64,000 nucleotides of DNA from Antedon mediterranea (lineage: Eukaryota; Echinodermata; Crinoidea; Comatulida; Antedonidae). The position numbers were made by a program, and so were the translations under genes. The notes beneath the pieces are model-generated. The model was not told the origin of the DNA. It saw nothing but the letters and a program-made list of their open reading frames with translations, and did no database searches. This document shows, piece after piece, positions 23,456 through 36,100 of this stretch (positions are counted from its first letter, which is position 1; every line of letters starts with the position of its first letter). The stretch lies in NCBI RefSeq assembly GCF_964355755.1, contig NC_092675.1, positions 14,523,312 through 14,587,311 of the forward strand. Reading direction: 5' to 3'.

Positions 23456-24359
23456 CTAATTAGCACATTGTACAGTCACATTGTACAGTTGCATAGATTG
23501 GAAATCGACCAGTTTCACCAAAGTTCAGTTCCTACAATTAAAACAATAAACAAAAGAGTTATTTAGTTAAGTTTATTCATGATTGAGGATAAAGAAAAAA
23601 AATTTTGAAAACTATTTTTATAAGTTTATACTGACAAGAACATGACAAGAACATATATAATTACTGTATGTTTCACCATGTGTATTGTAAGACATGCAAA
23701 TAAGGACTTTATTACCTTGATTATTAAAATGTTATTTAGTTGGAAAACGAGTACATCTTTTCTTGACCAAGTCTGCTTTGTCATACGGTTGGTATGTGGC
23801 GTTAACGGCCGGTGGTGCTTTTGCATAATTCATAAGAGCATCTTGACTGACTTCGCTCGTCTTCTTTCAAACACTTCAGTTAGCAACTTTTCAATATATT
23901 CTATTAAAAAAATATACAAGAAATGATTTACACTGGACATATTATTTTCAATAAACCACTTTAGTTCTGTAGAAGTAAAAGTAACTTGTATTACTATTAT
24001 TATGCAAATAATATCAAACATGAATAAATTAACTACTGAATGAACCGAATTAGCAATAAAAAAAAATAAACCTTCCTGAATTATTTTTTATTGTAAGTAC
24101 ATAAGCTATTTTATAAAACATATTGTTGTTTGACATATAATAAATAAAATAATAATATAGGCCTAGGCCTACTTAAAATTGTTGCATTATCTGATCAGCA
24201 CACACCATCCTCTCATTCACATCATTTATATTATAATCCAAACTGACAAGGCATTATTATTATTATTATCATTAAAATGAGAATTTGTGGAGGTTAGGCA
24301 TAGGGGGCCTGTCCTGTCGATCCAGGCAGGTAAATTCGGCGGTGGTGGTAAGCCTAGTT
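23456..24359. other. No gene recognised
   Basis: AT-rich sequence between the P2X7-like gene and the palindromic element. Short open frames on both strands (for example 23,642-23,926) match nothing I know and have no splice support. A trinucleotide ATT repeat lies near 24,255-24,270. Confidence 0.5.
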
Positions 24360-25225
24360 AGTGCAATTGTTATGCGCGATTTGAACGATTTGCGCAATTT
24401 GAAATTGCGCAAAAAAATCCTTGCGCAATTTGAAATTGCGCAAAGAATTTTTTGCGCAATTTCAAATTGCGCAATCAACTTGCGCAATTTCAAATTGCGC
24501 AAGAAAATCTTTGCGCAATTTTAAATTGCGCTGCACAATTTGTAAATTGCGCAAGAAAGTTCTTGCGCAATATGACACCTTTGCGCAATTTGAAAACAAA
24601 CTGTAAATTTTCAAATTGCGCAACAAAATTCTACCAGACAATCGGTATTATAATAATTTATTGGAAACTAAATAACTCAAAATAAAACATAATAAATGCG
24701 AAGATAACATGTGTATAATAAATACATAACATTTATTATTACAATTAAATAATATTATCACTGTAACTTGAAATAAATCAAAATAAATGTAAAAATTAAG
24801 TTTTTAATATTAGTTTAAGCTAGGCCATGTAACCTAGTCAGTATCAGTAGTCCAGACCCTAGCTAGGCTAGAGTAGTATAGCCGGCCGCCCGCGCCGCGC
24901 CCGCCTGGTGGAACACCACCGCTTCGTTTTCCTTCGTCGGTTCTTCGACGGTATGCTAACTTATAACAATATTTGCACTACTAAAATAAGGAAATGCGAT
25001 ATTTATCTTTAATTTTGAATCATTCTTAGAAATTACTATAAAAATATGGGTGTGCATGATTTCACAATCTGTCGAAAAACCTTGCGCAATTTGCAGATTA
25101 CTTGCGCAATTTAATACGTTGCTTGCGCAATTTGAAACACATGTTTCAATTCAAATTGCGCAAGGATTTTTTTTGCGCAATTTCAAATTGCGCAAATCGT
25201 TCAAATCGCGCATAACACAATAATG
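24360..25225. mobile_element. Element of repeated GCGCAATTTGAAATTGCGC hairpins
   Basis: Left end TTATGCGCGATTTGAACGAT and right end (25,150-25,220) are inverted copies for about 75 bp. Inside the left arm (24,385-24,630) the palindromic word TTGCGCAATTTGAAATTGCG and variants recurs about eight times, separated by short spacers; the right arm (25,080-25,205) has about five. The middle (24,640-25,070) is AT-rich with a GC-rich patch at 24,880-24,905. No gene is inside. A TA next to each CGCGCA end would fit a Tc1/mariner-type TA duplication, but inverted similarity continues a little beyond it, so the exact ends are uncertain. Confidence 0.7.
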
Positions 25226-25247
25226 AAAAAGTAAAAACAACACTTAC

Positions 25248-25622
25248 TTCTCTTCGCCTACGTTTTTGAAAGGCGCCTCTACTACGACTAGCAGCTGGGC
25301 CTGGGATCTTCTCGGTGGCGGTGCTTTCTGAAGGCAATGTAACCTTCGAAGGTATTGCCCCGTCTTTCAATTTCAAATTTACTTTTTCTTTGAATCCCAT
25401 TTCACGAAGATTAGGTGGGTATTTCGCAAAGTCTTCTTCCAAGAAGTGCTCCGAACATATCGTTGCGAATTTGCTAGGCTGGAAATGTTTTCGTCTGACG
25501 GCGTGGATCCATGCCTTTCTCAGACCCGAAGACTTTGGGAAGGAAAAAAATCCTATATTCCGGTCGCGATTTTATCCTCCACTTGTTGTATTGGTACAAT
25601 TAAATGCTGCACAATACGGCAT
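25248..25622 (-). pseudogene. THAP-domain exon (minus strand) with one nonsense codon
   Basis: Translation starts at 25,622: MPYCAAFNC, then after an in-frame TAA (25,574-25,572) GFFSFPKSSGLRKAW, CSEHFLEEDF and LKDGAIPSKV. This gives the C2CH zinc site (C, C, then CSEH), the tryptophan, and a GAIPS ending close to the usual AVPT box of a THAP DNA-binding domain of about 90 residues. A basic KRRRRE stretch follows and the exon ends in a good donor (GTAAGT, plus-strand 25,247-25,242). The intron then holds the GCGCAATT element only about 20 bp away. No second exon could be identified. THAP domains occur in P-element-type transposases and in host regulators. The single stop could be a true mutation or an assembly error. 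Confidence 0.75.
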
Positions 25623-26104
25623 TGTGTTTTGATTTAACACCAACAAAAGTTAACTTTAACAAAAGTGCCTCAAGAGATTGATTACTTGAACAAAAGAATG
25701 CGAAATACAATAGAGAAATACAGTGTCCAACAACTCGTGTGTGTAACTAACCAAGCGAAGCACCCGAGATGACGTCACGGAAATATTTCTGCATACGAAC
25801 CGGAAGTAATTGAATTGCTCAAGTGGCTATTTTAAATTTGCTTTTTCGTGATAACGGCGAAATCTTAAAAGTAACGCTATGGATGAGCCGTTTTTATTAG
25901 TGTATTACTTTATATGGATTTTATTAATGTTTTAGTGACATTTCTGCTTTAAGATAATGATTACAAACGTGATTTCGTTAAATCGTGCGTAGACCGCGTA
26001 ATTTTTTATTGCGCACCGTGAAAACATAACCACATCGATTCCTGGCCATAAGGAATATTCTGTGAAAAATTGACATAGCTAGAGTAAACTGATATCAAGA
26101 TAAG

Positions 26105-26215
26105 GTCATAAAGCGATAAAACGCATAGTGATACCGGACCGACAGACAGACAGACCGACAGACAAACAGACCGACCGACATAGTGAACTATAGAGTCGCT
26201 TTCACGCGACTAAAA
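26105..26215 (+). repeat. GACC-rich dispersed module
   Basis: GCATAGTGATACCGGACCGA, then GACAGACAGACAGACC-type tetranucleotides, CATAGTGAACTATAGAGTCG and a terminal hairpin AGTCGCTTTCACGCGACT. The satellite array starts directly after it. Confidence 0.85.
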
Positions 26216-27480
26216 ACACTAAATATACGCATTTTAAATTGCTTTAAAACACGTACTTGCCTGCACTGGGCCGGGGCAAGTGGCACATTTCTGGAATGCC
26301 AGGACCATACTACGTCAATCTATAGTATTGTGAACCCGGCCCGAGGCGTCGGGGTGTGGTCATATTGCCACTTTAAAAGTGGTGCTATTAATACTTAGTA
26401 AAAAAACACTGAAAATACGCATTTTAAATTACTTTAAAACACGTACTTGCCCGCACTGGGCCGGGGAAAGTGACACATTTCTGGAATGCCAGGACCATAC
26501 TACGTCATTCTATACTATTATGAACCCGGCCCGAGGCGTCGGGTGTGGTCATATTGCCACTTTAAAAGTGGTGTTTACTAAAAAAACACTAAAAATACGC
26601 ATTTTAAATTGCTTTAAAACACGTACTTGCCCGCACTGGGCCGGGGCAAGTGATACATTTCTGGAATGCCAGGACCATACTACGTCAATCTATACTATTG
26701 TGAACCCGGCCCGATGCGCCGGGGTGTGCTCATATTGCCACTTTAAAAGTGGTGCTATTAATACTTAGTAAAAAAACACAAAAAATACGCATTTTAAATT
26801 GCTTTAAAACACGTACTTGCCCGCACTGGGCCGAGGCAAGTGGCACATTTCTGGAATGCCAGGACTATTCTACGTCAATTTATACTATCGTGAACCCGGC
26901 CCGAGGCGTCGGGGCGTGGTCATGGCCATTTTAAAAGTGGTGCTATTAATACTTAGTAAAATAACATTAAAAATACGCATTTTAAATTGCTTTAAAACAC
27001 TTACTTGCCCGGACTGGGCCGGGGCAAGTCGCACATTTCTGGAATGCCAGGACCATATACTACGTCAATCTGTATTATTGTGAATCCGGACCCGAGGCGT
27101 TGAGCGTAGTCATATTGATAATTTAAATGTGGTGTTTTTACTATATTAATGCTAAAAATACGCACTTAAAATTCATTTAAAATACGTACTTGCCCGCATT
27201 GGGCCGGGGCAAGTGGAACATTTCTGGAATGCCAGGACCATACTAGGTCAATCTGTACTATTTTGAACCCGGCCCGAGGCGTCGGGTGTGGTCATATTTC
27301 CAATTGAAAAGTGGTGTTTTTTTACTAAATTAATGCTAAAAATACGCACTTTAAATTTCTTTAAAATACGTACTTGCCCGCACTGGGCCGGGGCAAGTGG
27401 CACATTTCTGGAATGCCAGGACCATACTACGTCAATCTATACTATTGTGAACCCGGCCCGATGCGTTGGTATGGTCGTAA
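26216..27480 (+). repeat. Satellite of about 185 bp, seven copies
   Basis: Same unit as at 19,375-19,785. The word TACGCATTTT (or TACGCACTT) recurs at about 26,226, 26,416, 26,596, 26,786, 26,974, 27,159 and 27,343, so the period is 180-190 bp. The last two copies are more diverged. Units keep the GGGCCGGGGCAAGTGG core and the ACTTTAAAAGT palindrome. Confidence 0.92.
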
Positions 27481-27572
27481 TATCGGAACTAAAAAATGTA
27501 AATCTGTGATAAAAGAGGTACATCTACACTAGATTGGTAGGTCTACTTTGGTACGAATTTGGGCCAGCCGGT

Positions 27573-27732
27573 CGCGATTTTTTTTTTCGTACATAAGTTG
27601 GGGACCCCATCATGAAACGTCACAAAATAAACATGAATAATTCATCAGTTAAATTTTCTTGTTCCGTGTGCACCCAAGCGTATAGCAACAAGAAGTGATT
27701 ACACAAGTGCGGTACGATTCTAGGCCTATCTC
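27573..27732 (-). mobile_element. Left part of a 0.9-kb MITE interrupted by the large element
   Basis: Matches one arm of the MITE at 11,871-12,779 from its end (CGCGATTTTTTTTTTCGTAC) to GGCCTATCTC, where the 20-kb element begins. The MITE sequence continues at 48,182 with TATCTCCGCTG. Confidence 0.9.
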
Positions 27733-28366
27733 TACGGGGCGCCGTATGGGACATTGCTAATTTTGTCGAAATATTACAATTTTGTCTACACATAATTAAT
27801 TTTGTCAATACAAAATTTATTTTGTCAACACAAAATTAATTTTGTCAATACAAAATTAATTTTGTATTGACAAAATTCATTTTGTATTGACAAAATTTAT
27901 TCTGTGTGGACAAAATTCATTTTGTCTCGACAAAATTAATTCTGTGTAAACAAAATTCATTCTGTGTAGACAAAATTAATTCTGTGTTGACAAAATTAAT
28001 TCTGTGTAGACAAAATTCATTCTGTAACGACAAAATTCATTTTGTGGCGACAAAATTCATTCTGTAACGACAAAATTAATTTTGTATAGACAAAATTAAT
28101 TCTGTGTGGACAAAATTAATTCTGTGTAGACAAAATTCATTCTGTGTGGACAGAATTCATTTTGTGGCGACAAAATGTATTCTGTGTAGACAAAATTTAT
28201 TCTGTGTAGACAAAATTCATTCTGTGTAGACAAAATTCATTCTGTGTAGACAAAATTAATTTTGTGGCAACAAAATTCATTTTGTCGCGACAAAATAAAT
28301 TTTGTTAGCCGAGCCTACTCAAGCGTGGGACAAAACGTTTTAACATTTAAATTAGAAGGCGGGGTT
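27733..28366 (+). repeat. Left terminal inverted repeat of the 20.4-kb element
   Basis: After the tip and a 60-bp unique stretch, about 25 units of 20 bp of the form CAAAATTAATTCTGTGTAGA run from about 27,800 to 28,305. The core ACAAAATTAATTTTGT is a perfect palindrome, so single strands could fold at every unit. The array ends in TTGTTAGCCGAGCCTACTCA and AAATTAGAAGGCGGGGTT, matched in inverse at 47,530-47,640. Confidence 0.9.
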
Positions 28367-30120
28367 GTTATTGGAAACTTGAAGATTGACAGTTATAGGC
28401 CTACGATCAAACAGCGCGCGAATATCATTTTACGACCTCCTCTACACCGGTGCCAACAAATTGTTAATAGGTAAGCAATTTAAATTAATTTATCCACCGT
28501 GAGTAAAAGCAAACTAATTAAGCAACAGTCTAATATGGAACTTGAATACTTTTGCGTCGAGTATAAGTACAGTTTATACTGACGTATAACAGTTGTATAC
28601 TTAAAATTAATTCCGATTCAGCAAAACGGAACACGTAGCCCTATATATGCCTACCAATTTTGGTAATAAATATTAAAGATGGTTGAAGATTTATATCGAT
28701 ACCGATAATATTGATTAAGAAAATGACAACACTATTTACGATAACATCTGATAAGTTGAGTAGTAATGAAATGATTTTAGTTAATACATTTATTTTAATA
28801 TAATAGTTAGTATAGGCCTATTTATTCTTATGAGAATGCGTCGTCTATATAGGCCTACCAAGTTTATTTGATAGGAATACTAAATTGCTAATAGGTCTAA
28901 TTCAAGGGAACAAAACTATGATATATCTCTTAAGACATATATTAATTGTCTCTAATTGGAATAATAGCGATATCTTTATTGAAAAGATATCTTGGTTAAA
29001 AATAGGGATATATCTATTGGAACCTAAGATCTATAGGCCTATTGTAAACTAATTACATCTATTAAAAACTAAGATATTTTAGTTGCCTAAATAAATGATT
29101 TGATACGCCATAGATTATGATATTGCAAATTGTCGTTAAAGAGTTAAATTTAATTTCAAATTTACGTTTAACTATAATTTTACTCTCGGTTGCATATTAT
29201 TACATATTTACACCCTCGAAAGATATAATTCAACTTTGACCGAATAGTTATATGGATGTTCACACAACTGACATATGGCGCCTCTCAAGTATCCATTCCC
29301 ATGGCAGTGTATATAACCCCTCCACCTTCTCCATCGTAAAATAAGTAGAAATGACAGTTTTTTCAACAACAGCGATCAAAGATAATTAATCACCTTAAAG
29401 GACCAGTTGCCTGGCTTACCACCCAACCATATTCTTTTTGTATATACCATATTACTTATACATCATTATTTTGGTGCAGTCTTTAATCCATTATTGTGAA
29501 ACCTACTTTCCTTCACATATCTGAATGAACTATATTCCTTCCATCAAAATGTTGTTACTGTATAAATAATTTAGACTGCACGTACCTACTTATACATTGT
29601 GACATGACACTACACTATGAATAGATTGTTGCATTTTTGGGGATGAGACAATTATTCTATAACCTAATAAATTCATGATATGTCATTTATTCCCTGTCTA
29701 TTTTATAAATTATTCGTTATATGTTGTTTTACTTGTGTTTATACTGTTTTAAAAGTGTGATAGTTGACAAAATTATTAACAGTTATTGTACAGATGACAT
29801 TCGTATTGAAAAAAAAAGTTTATCTAGCATCTAGGCATGTATATCGTCAGGGAAAATTTTCATTTAAAAATTTTGTTTAGCAATATTGCTAATCAAACTT
29901 ATTTTTAAGTCGAGAAACATAGTTTTGTATTGTATTTTTTGCTACACAATTTTCAAAATGAGTAGCAATAAGGTTGTTTTGTATAGCTTTTTGCTACGCT
30001 ACACTGGCGAAAATGTTCCCTGTATCGTACTGTACAAAGTTTCTAAAAGCAAAACATTTATTTTTATTTCAAGACAGAAATTTAATACTATAGGTTGTAT
30101 GATACTACAGTATTACAACA
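28367..30120. other. Leader region of the HECT gene; no gene recognised
   Basis: AT-rich sequence with scattered TAGGCCTA words. GGCGGGGTTGTTATTGG at about 28,357-28,373 has GC-box and CCAAT-like words and could be a promoter lying at the inner edge of the left TIR. A possible 3' splice site (TACTACAG) precedes the start codon at about 30,110, which suggests an upstream untranslated exon; this is inference. Confidence 0.35.
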
Positions 30121-33100
30121 ATGGAAGACTCAGATGACACAATTCAGATTTCTTCAAAGGTAAAGGCATAGACAAAAACCTGCATGACAGGCTCGCATTC
30201 ATTTTTTTCCATTCCCAGTGTATTTGTTATTTTGAAAGAAGTACCTTTGTAAATTGAGTAACGATTTAAAGATGTATTTCAAAATAAATAAGATTATCAT
30301 TAGTTATCATGGATCTTTAAAATAAAAATACAAGAGAAATTGTACTGTATTCATATTTACACTCAATTTACAATTTATCAGCTTTTTAAGGAATTGCTTG
30401 AAAAGTGTTTCCAGCAGATTCCCACCCAGCCAGTGTCAGCGTCAATGCCTTTGCCAAGCAGACAGCAGACTCTCACCCAGCAGACGTCGCCATCGTCCAG
30501 GCCTTTGCCAAGCAGGCAGCAGGTTCCCATCCAGCAGACGTCAGCGTCCAGGCCTTTGCCGAGCACTGCAGCTGCTGGGTCCTCGACATCATTACAATCT
30601 TCAACATCAACGTTCGTTCCGAGAAGATTAAGGAGGCCCGCATCTTCTTTATCACGGCTTCCATCGCTGATGGAGAATAAAAATGATGAGGAAGACGACT
30701 CTGGAAATGACTTTTTACCATCGCGTCCCGGGAGTTGTAGGCAATTTGTAAGTTTTAAAAATAGTTCATAAAATCAAATTTTTCTTCATTTAATTGTTTA
30801 CCGATTTACAAACATACGCTCCACTTTCCCCATGAAACATTATTTGGAATAAAAAAGTCATTGTTGCTGTACTTATTTCTACTGTGGGCATTCCTTCTCA
30901 GCCCGGTGAAGGTTTTGTCAGCCCGGTAAAATCCGTCCCCCGCCCCGCGCCTCGCTACTGAAATCTACAGTAAGTTATTTGTTTATCCCGCTCCCACTTT
31001 TAACACAAAATGTATCTATATTTTCGTATAGCCTCCTCTTCGATTTGGATCATCCCGAAAAAGGGCACATACAGTGAAAAATGAAAGCAAAAAAAAAAAG
31101 AAGGTTTCAAAGGTTATAACTAAAGAAATAGTAATGCTACCAATGGATTCGCAAAAAGACCACAATGGAGACTACGAAGTTCCCAAACCAGAAAGAAGGT
31201 GTGATTTGATCCACCGTAAATTGGTAGCGAAAATTGCGCTCCGTCGGTCAGACTCTGCTGATGAAGTTAGGGAGCAAATGGAGTCGATATTTGGAAGTAT
31301 GGCATACACATTTCTGCAGGTAATGATAACACAAAAAAAACACAAAAAAGAAAAAAACAACAAAAAAACATGTAGGCCTATAACAAGTTACGGTACTTTC
31401 ATAATAACAATTGTGTTACAATGCGTTATATTTTGTGTTATTTTTTTAAGATACTACCTGGTAACAAAAAACTGTCAAAACCTCTATTTTCGAAAAATTG
31501 CCAGTTAAACGGCGAGACCGTTCTGTCTCTTTCACCACAAGGCAGGATCTATTCTCTGGCACTAGAAGAGGTAAGTTTCCTAATATTACTTAAACATGCG
31601 GAACGATTCAAATTAAATGAGAGGGTTTGATAGTGTTTAACAACCTCGTGGACTTACAAAATTAAATAAAAATTAAAAAAACATATTCAAATTGTAATTA
31701 CAGTACGCTTTACGTACTCGGTATAGCATTACTATTTTCTAAACAGATATACTCTGAAAAATATATAGTTGTTTATTATGTATTATGATTCTATAATTAA
31801 ACTATATTTCAGACTACAAATACTAACAAAGAAGTGTACATAACCGATGACGAACCACTAGAACCAGACAGGCTTACTGACCAACCATTGGCGTCTTCGC
31901 CTCTTGCTTCGCCATCTTCAGTTACGTTTCTGGTACGATTTTAAAGTTTACAACTGAATGTAATGTGTATTATTGTGTAGATGACTTCTAGAATAATACT
32001 GATAAGAATATAACATCATAATACAACTATTAATTCATACATTTTGAATTCATTATCTTTTATAAATTTTAGGAATCTATCAGTGAACCACCAGAACCAA
32101 GGTCACCACCACCAATAGTAAGTTCCTCTTTGTTGCGATTTTAAAGTTTACAACTGAATGTAATGTGTATTATTGTGTAGATGACTTCTAGAATAATACT
32201 GATAAGAATATAACATCATAATACAACTATTAATTCATACATTTTGAATTCATTATCTTTTATAAATTTTAGGAATCTATCAGTGAACCACCAGAACCAA
32301 GGTCACCACCACCAATAGTAAGTTCCTCTTTGTTGCGACTTTGTGTTAGAATAAATCTTTAGCCAAGTTGATTTATATTTCTATCTGAGTTATTCTGAGT
32401 TGTTTTCAATACATAAACTTCTTTTAAAGCACTTTTGCCTTTTTATGTTTTGATTTTCAAATTGTTCGATATGTTTTAATACTCTATATATAGTCAAGCT
32501 GATAAATTAGACATTGTACAACAGACTTACTAAATTTGTTTTTTATATTTCACTCGTTTTTTTAGACTTTAAGATTTTCTTAAAATGGTTTTATTACCGA
32601 GCATATGTAATTCTTATTTTTCCTTACTCTCTTATATTGATAATTTCTTTAATAGTTTAATTTTGTTTAAATCCAAATTAAGAAATATTTGTAGTTGGTT
32701 TAAGGTGCTTTGTTTTGTTGATGTTCCAGTTGACTCGTATTACTATGTATTTCGTTCTGTGAGTGACAGAATTAAAAAACGATAAAAGCTATTCATTTAG
32801 GCCTATTATCATTCCAGGAGAATGTTGAACTATCTTCGGAGCCAAGGTCACCATCTCCACCACCACCAGAACTGTCGTTTTATGTAGGTTGGGCTTATTC
32901 GACTATAAGTGATATTACTAGAGCATTATACCAATTACATTGCTAGAGTGCTTTGCTGTGTAACCAATCGATTTATATACCAGTTAATTTTTTAAATGTA
33001 CAATAAAGTTATGAAGTAATCAGTGTAGATAGTGATTATGAAAGTATAATAAAGTACAGTTTAGTATAAGGTTGGGGTAATTAATTGATCACATAGGCCT

Positions 33101-36100
33101 TATTATTAAAACATTTTACCGATTAATAACACTATATCATTTTTAAAACTATTTTAGAAAGTTTTGACAGAATATTGAATTAAAAATATACCATTACTAA
33201 ATTCCTGTTAAAGGAGACAGTTTTACGTAATAACACGTTTCTTCCTTACATCATTATTTTGTTCCTCCATGCTTACACAACGTTTTGTCATTATAGGGAA
33301 CAGAACCTTGTTCGAATTGTTGTACGACATATACAGATGAATTTGGAAACTGTCTACGTTGCAGTCAAAATGACGAATTTGCAAAATGTGCCATGGAAAA
33401 TAAGTTTAAGACTGCCTATGTTAATGCCCAGGTTAGGCGTAGATTTAACTTCTTTATATCAACTAATACGGCGTATTTAATAAAACTCAAAGTGTAACAA
33501 TAAACAATAATTGTGATTCAGTAGCATTGCATCGTAGCTTTAAACGATTTAAATAAAACCTAATAACCATCAAATTTATTAATATATTTAATTTAGTCTT
33601 GTATGTAGCAGTACTTACATTAATGCACTATTTTCCATCGCGCACGGTCTTTCAGTTCTTTTTGGTTGTTCTAACACATAAGAAAGCCAAACCCTATCTG
33701 ATATTATAATATTTTACTTTCTAACAACGGCAGAAAGAAAGAGACGATTCAATCATGAAACTGCAAGCGGAAGAAGAATCCACGAGACTGGAAGAAAGAG
33801 AATCAAGACGGAGAGAGGCCCGTCTTGCAGTCATGACAGATGAGTGTGGGAAGAATATAAAATTCAGATTTAAAAATGCACAGGCAACGCACACGTTTCC
33901 AGAAAATGCATTATACAAGGTAAAACAAAACGATAAAGTAAAACAGCCAGAAAAATTAGCAGAGCTTTCGGGCAATACTAGCCCTTCATCAGTGAGAGAC
34001 TATGATATATATGTATATATAAAAGCCGAGGTCAATACTTTATAAATTCCGTTGCAGGACTTATTCAATTACATAATGGCGCAGCCAGCATCTACAGAGT
34101 TATTCTCTGTTAGTGGACACAACTTTTTTACATCAAATAGGACTGACGTGTGTCTAGAAACACCACTTCCTTTATCGGTATTTGGGACAATTCTAAATGT
34201 GCAATGGCTTGGAGATAGGAACGACGACTCTGAAGGCCTGACCACGTAAGAAATACATTGACTCTTGTTAAAAATTGTAAATATAGAAACAGTTCACAAA
34301 ATGTTCATGTAAAACACGGCAATTCGTTTTTCGAGATAGAAAATAAAGCATACCACTAGCAAGCTAAGTAAAAAAAAAATCACTAAATTTTAAATCGTTT
34401 TCAGATATATGCAAAAGTGTGACAAACCTTATCAACATTTTTTAAAAGAAGATATGGACACATCAACTGAAAATTTCGCAGATATAGACATGTGAGTTTT
34501 TTTTATTAATGATGTACAGGCATAGATAAACACTAAACCGTCCTGAAATATGGAAAATTAGCAATAAAAAAAAACAGAATTGTACCTGAAACCTTTTGCA
34601 GTATTACTGTTATACATTAGTGTGATAATAAACTGCCAGATAATAAACACAATAAAAATAAACAAATGATACAATTTTAAATGAAAACCTAACACTATCT
34701 TTTTTTGTCATAGTGATACAAGAGATCGCCTGAGAGAGCTTTTAAAAGAACTGAAAACGAAGGCTCAGAAAGGTTATTCAAAACAACCAAATTTTGTGAT
34801 GTGCCGACGCCTTTTTGTAGTCGAAGATATTATGAGTCACTTCCAATTCCATTTACAAATTGATCCTAGTGGTAAATGGCTAGAACAGCCTTACAGAGTG
34901 AAATTTATTGGTGAGTTACAACACATTTTATGTGTGTTACACTTTCATCGACTTAAAAAAAATTGTGTGGTTGGCAAGTCGTTATTTGTATGCTTTTTTG
35001 ATTTGTTAAACTTATATACTGTACACAACTACTAATATTTAATTACATTTTAAACATTTGTTTTTCGTTGTTAAGCATGACCAGTGCATATATTTATTTT
35101 TATAAATCATATACTGTATCTTTTATTTTTTAGGCGAATCTGGAATTGATCTTACTGGTCTCGGAAGGGAGATGGCCACATTATTTTTAAATGGCCTTAC
35201 CAAATCCCACTACCTAAATTGCTCGACTCTACGAAAAAGCCAAGACATAATTGAAAAGAGGGGGTACATGGTGCTTGGCAATGTGATTGCAAACATTGCA
35301 ATTAACCATGGAATTTGCCCCGGGATCTTTGGTAAGCCAGTAGTAGCCCATCTCCTAGGTCTTCAATACCGATCTACCGACCCAAATGATGTACCGTGTA
35401 TGGAGTCGAGACAGCATCTGATTAAGGTACTGTAACTTATGGTGTGAACCAACATCTTATGTAAACATGGGCCCAAAAACAATCATTAAAATGTAATGTC
35501 GAACGTAATATGCAGATCTAAAACTGTGCATATGTTTCTTTCAAGCAGCTGTGAGTGCATTATAATCACAATTTTAAAATACTGCCTTCTATCAATAAGC
35601 TTGATAATTATTGTTTACATACATCAATTTCCAAATTCGGATGTTTATTAATCTTTTATCACGCTCTTAGATGTGTGCATCTAACACGGAGGATGAGTTT
35701 ATGCAACTGTCCAACAGTCTACCACTGGATGACTGGGGCATATGCACAAGTAAAAGAAGTGTCTGTATTGAGGACTTTCCAACTATCTTGCGACAATCTG
35801 TCGAGCAACTCGCTGTCTTAAATGTTCACACTGAACTAAGACAATTTGCAGAAGGTACAGTAATTTCTAATTAGTTCCATATTTTATTTATCAAATACTG
35901 TAAGCTCTATACTGTCACTGCGAGCTATATATAAATTGTTTCTTTTAAAATATTATTTTGTTTGTTAAATTGTTTTCACACACATAGGTAGAATTTTGTT
36001 TAACCTTGTATCTTCTTTGACATTAGCCACTAATACCCAAAACAATATTTTTCAGGTTTAAATGCATTTGGGCTATTAGACCATTTAATAAAGGATAAAC

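Noticed and set aside
24360-25225. Firm TA target duplication (Tc1/mariner type) for the GCGCAATT element
   Set aside because: Inverted similarity extends past the TA on one side, so the true ends, and hence the duplication, cannot be fixed from one copy.
26183-27509. Frames reading CFKTRTCPHWAGASGTFLECQ in each satellite unit
   Set aside because: The periodic frames shift with unit length changes (180-190 bp) and occur only in the satellite; they are fortuitous.
27800-28305. Possible CRISPR-like array of short repeats and spacers
   Set aside because: The spacers are four bases and the repeats are variable palindromes in a eukaryotic TIR; no cas genes are present.
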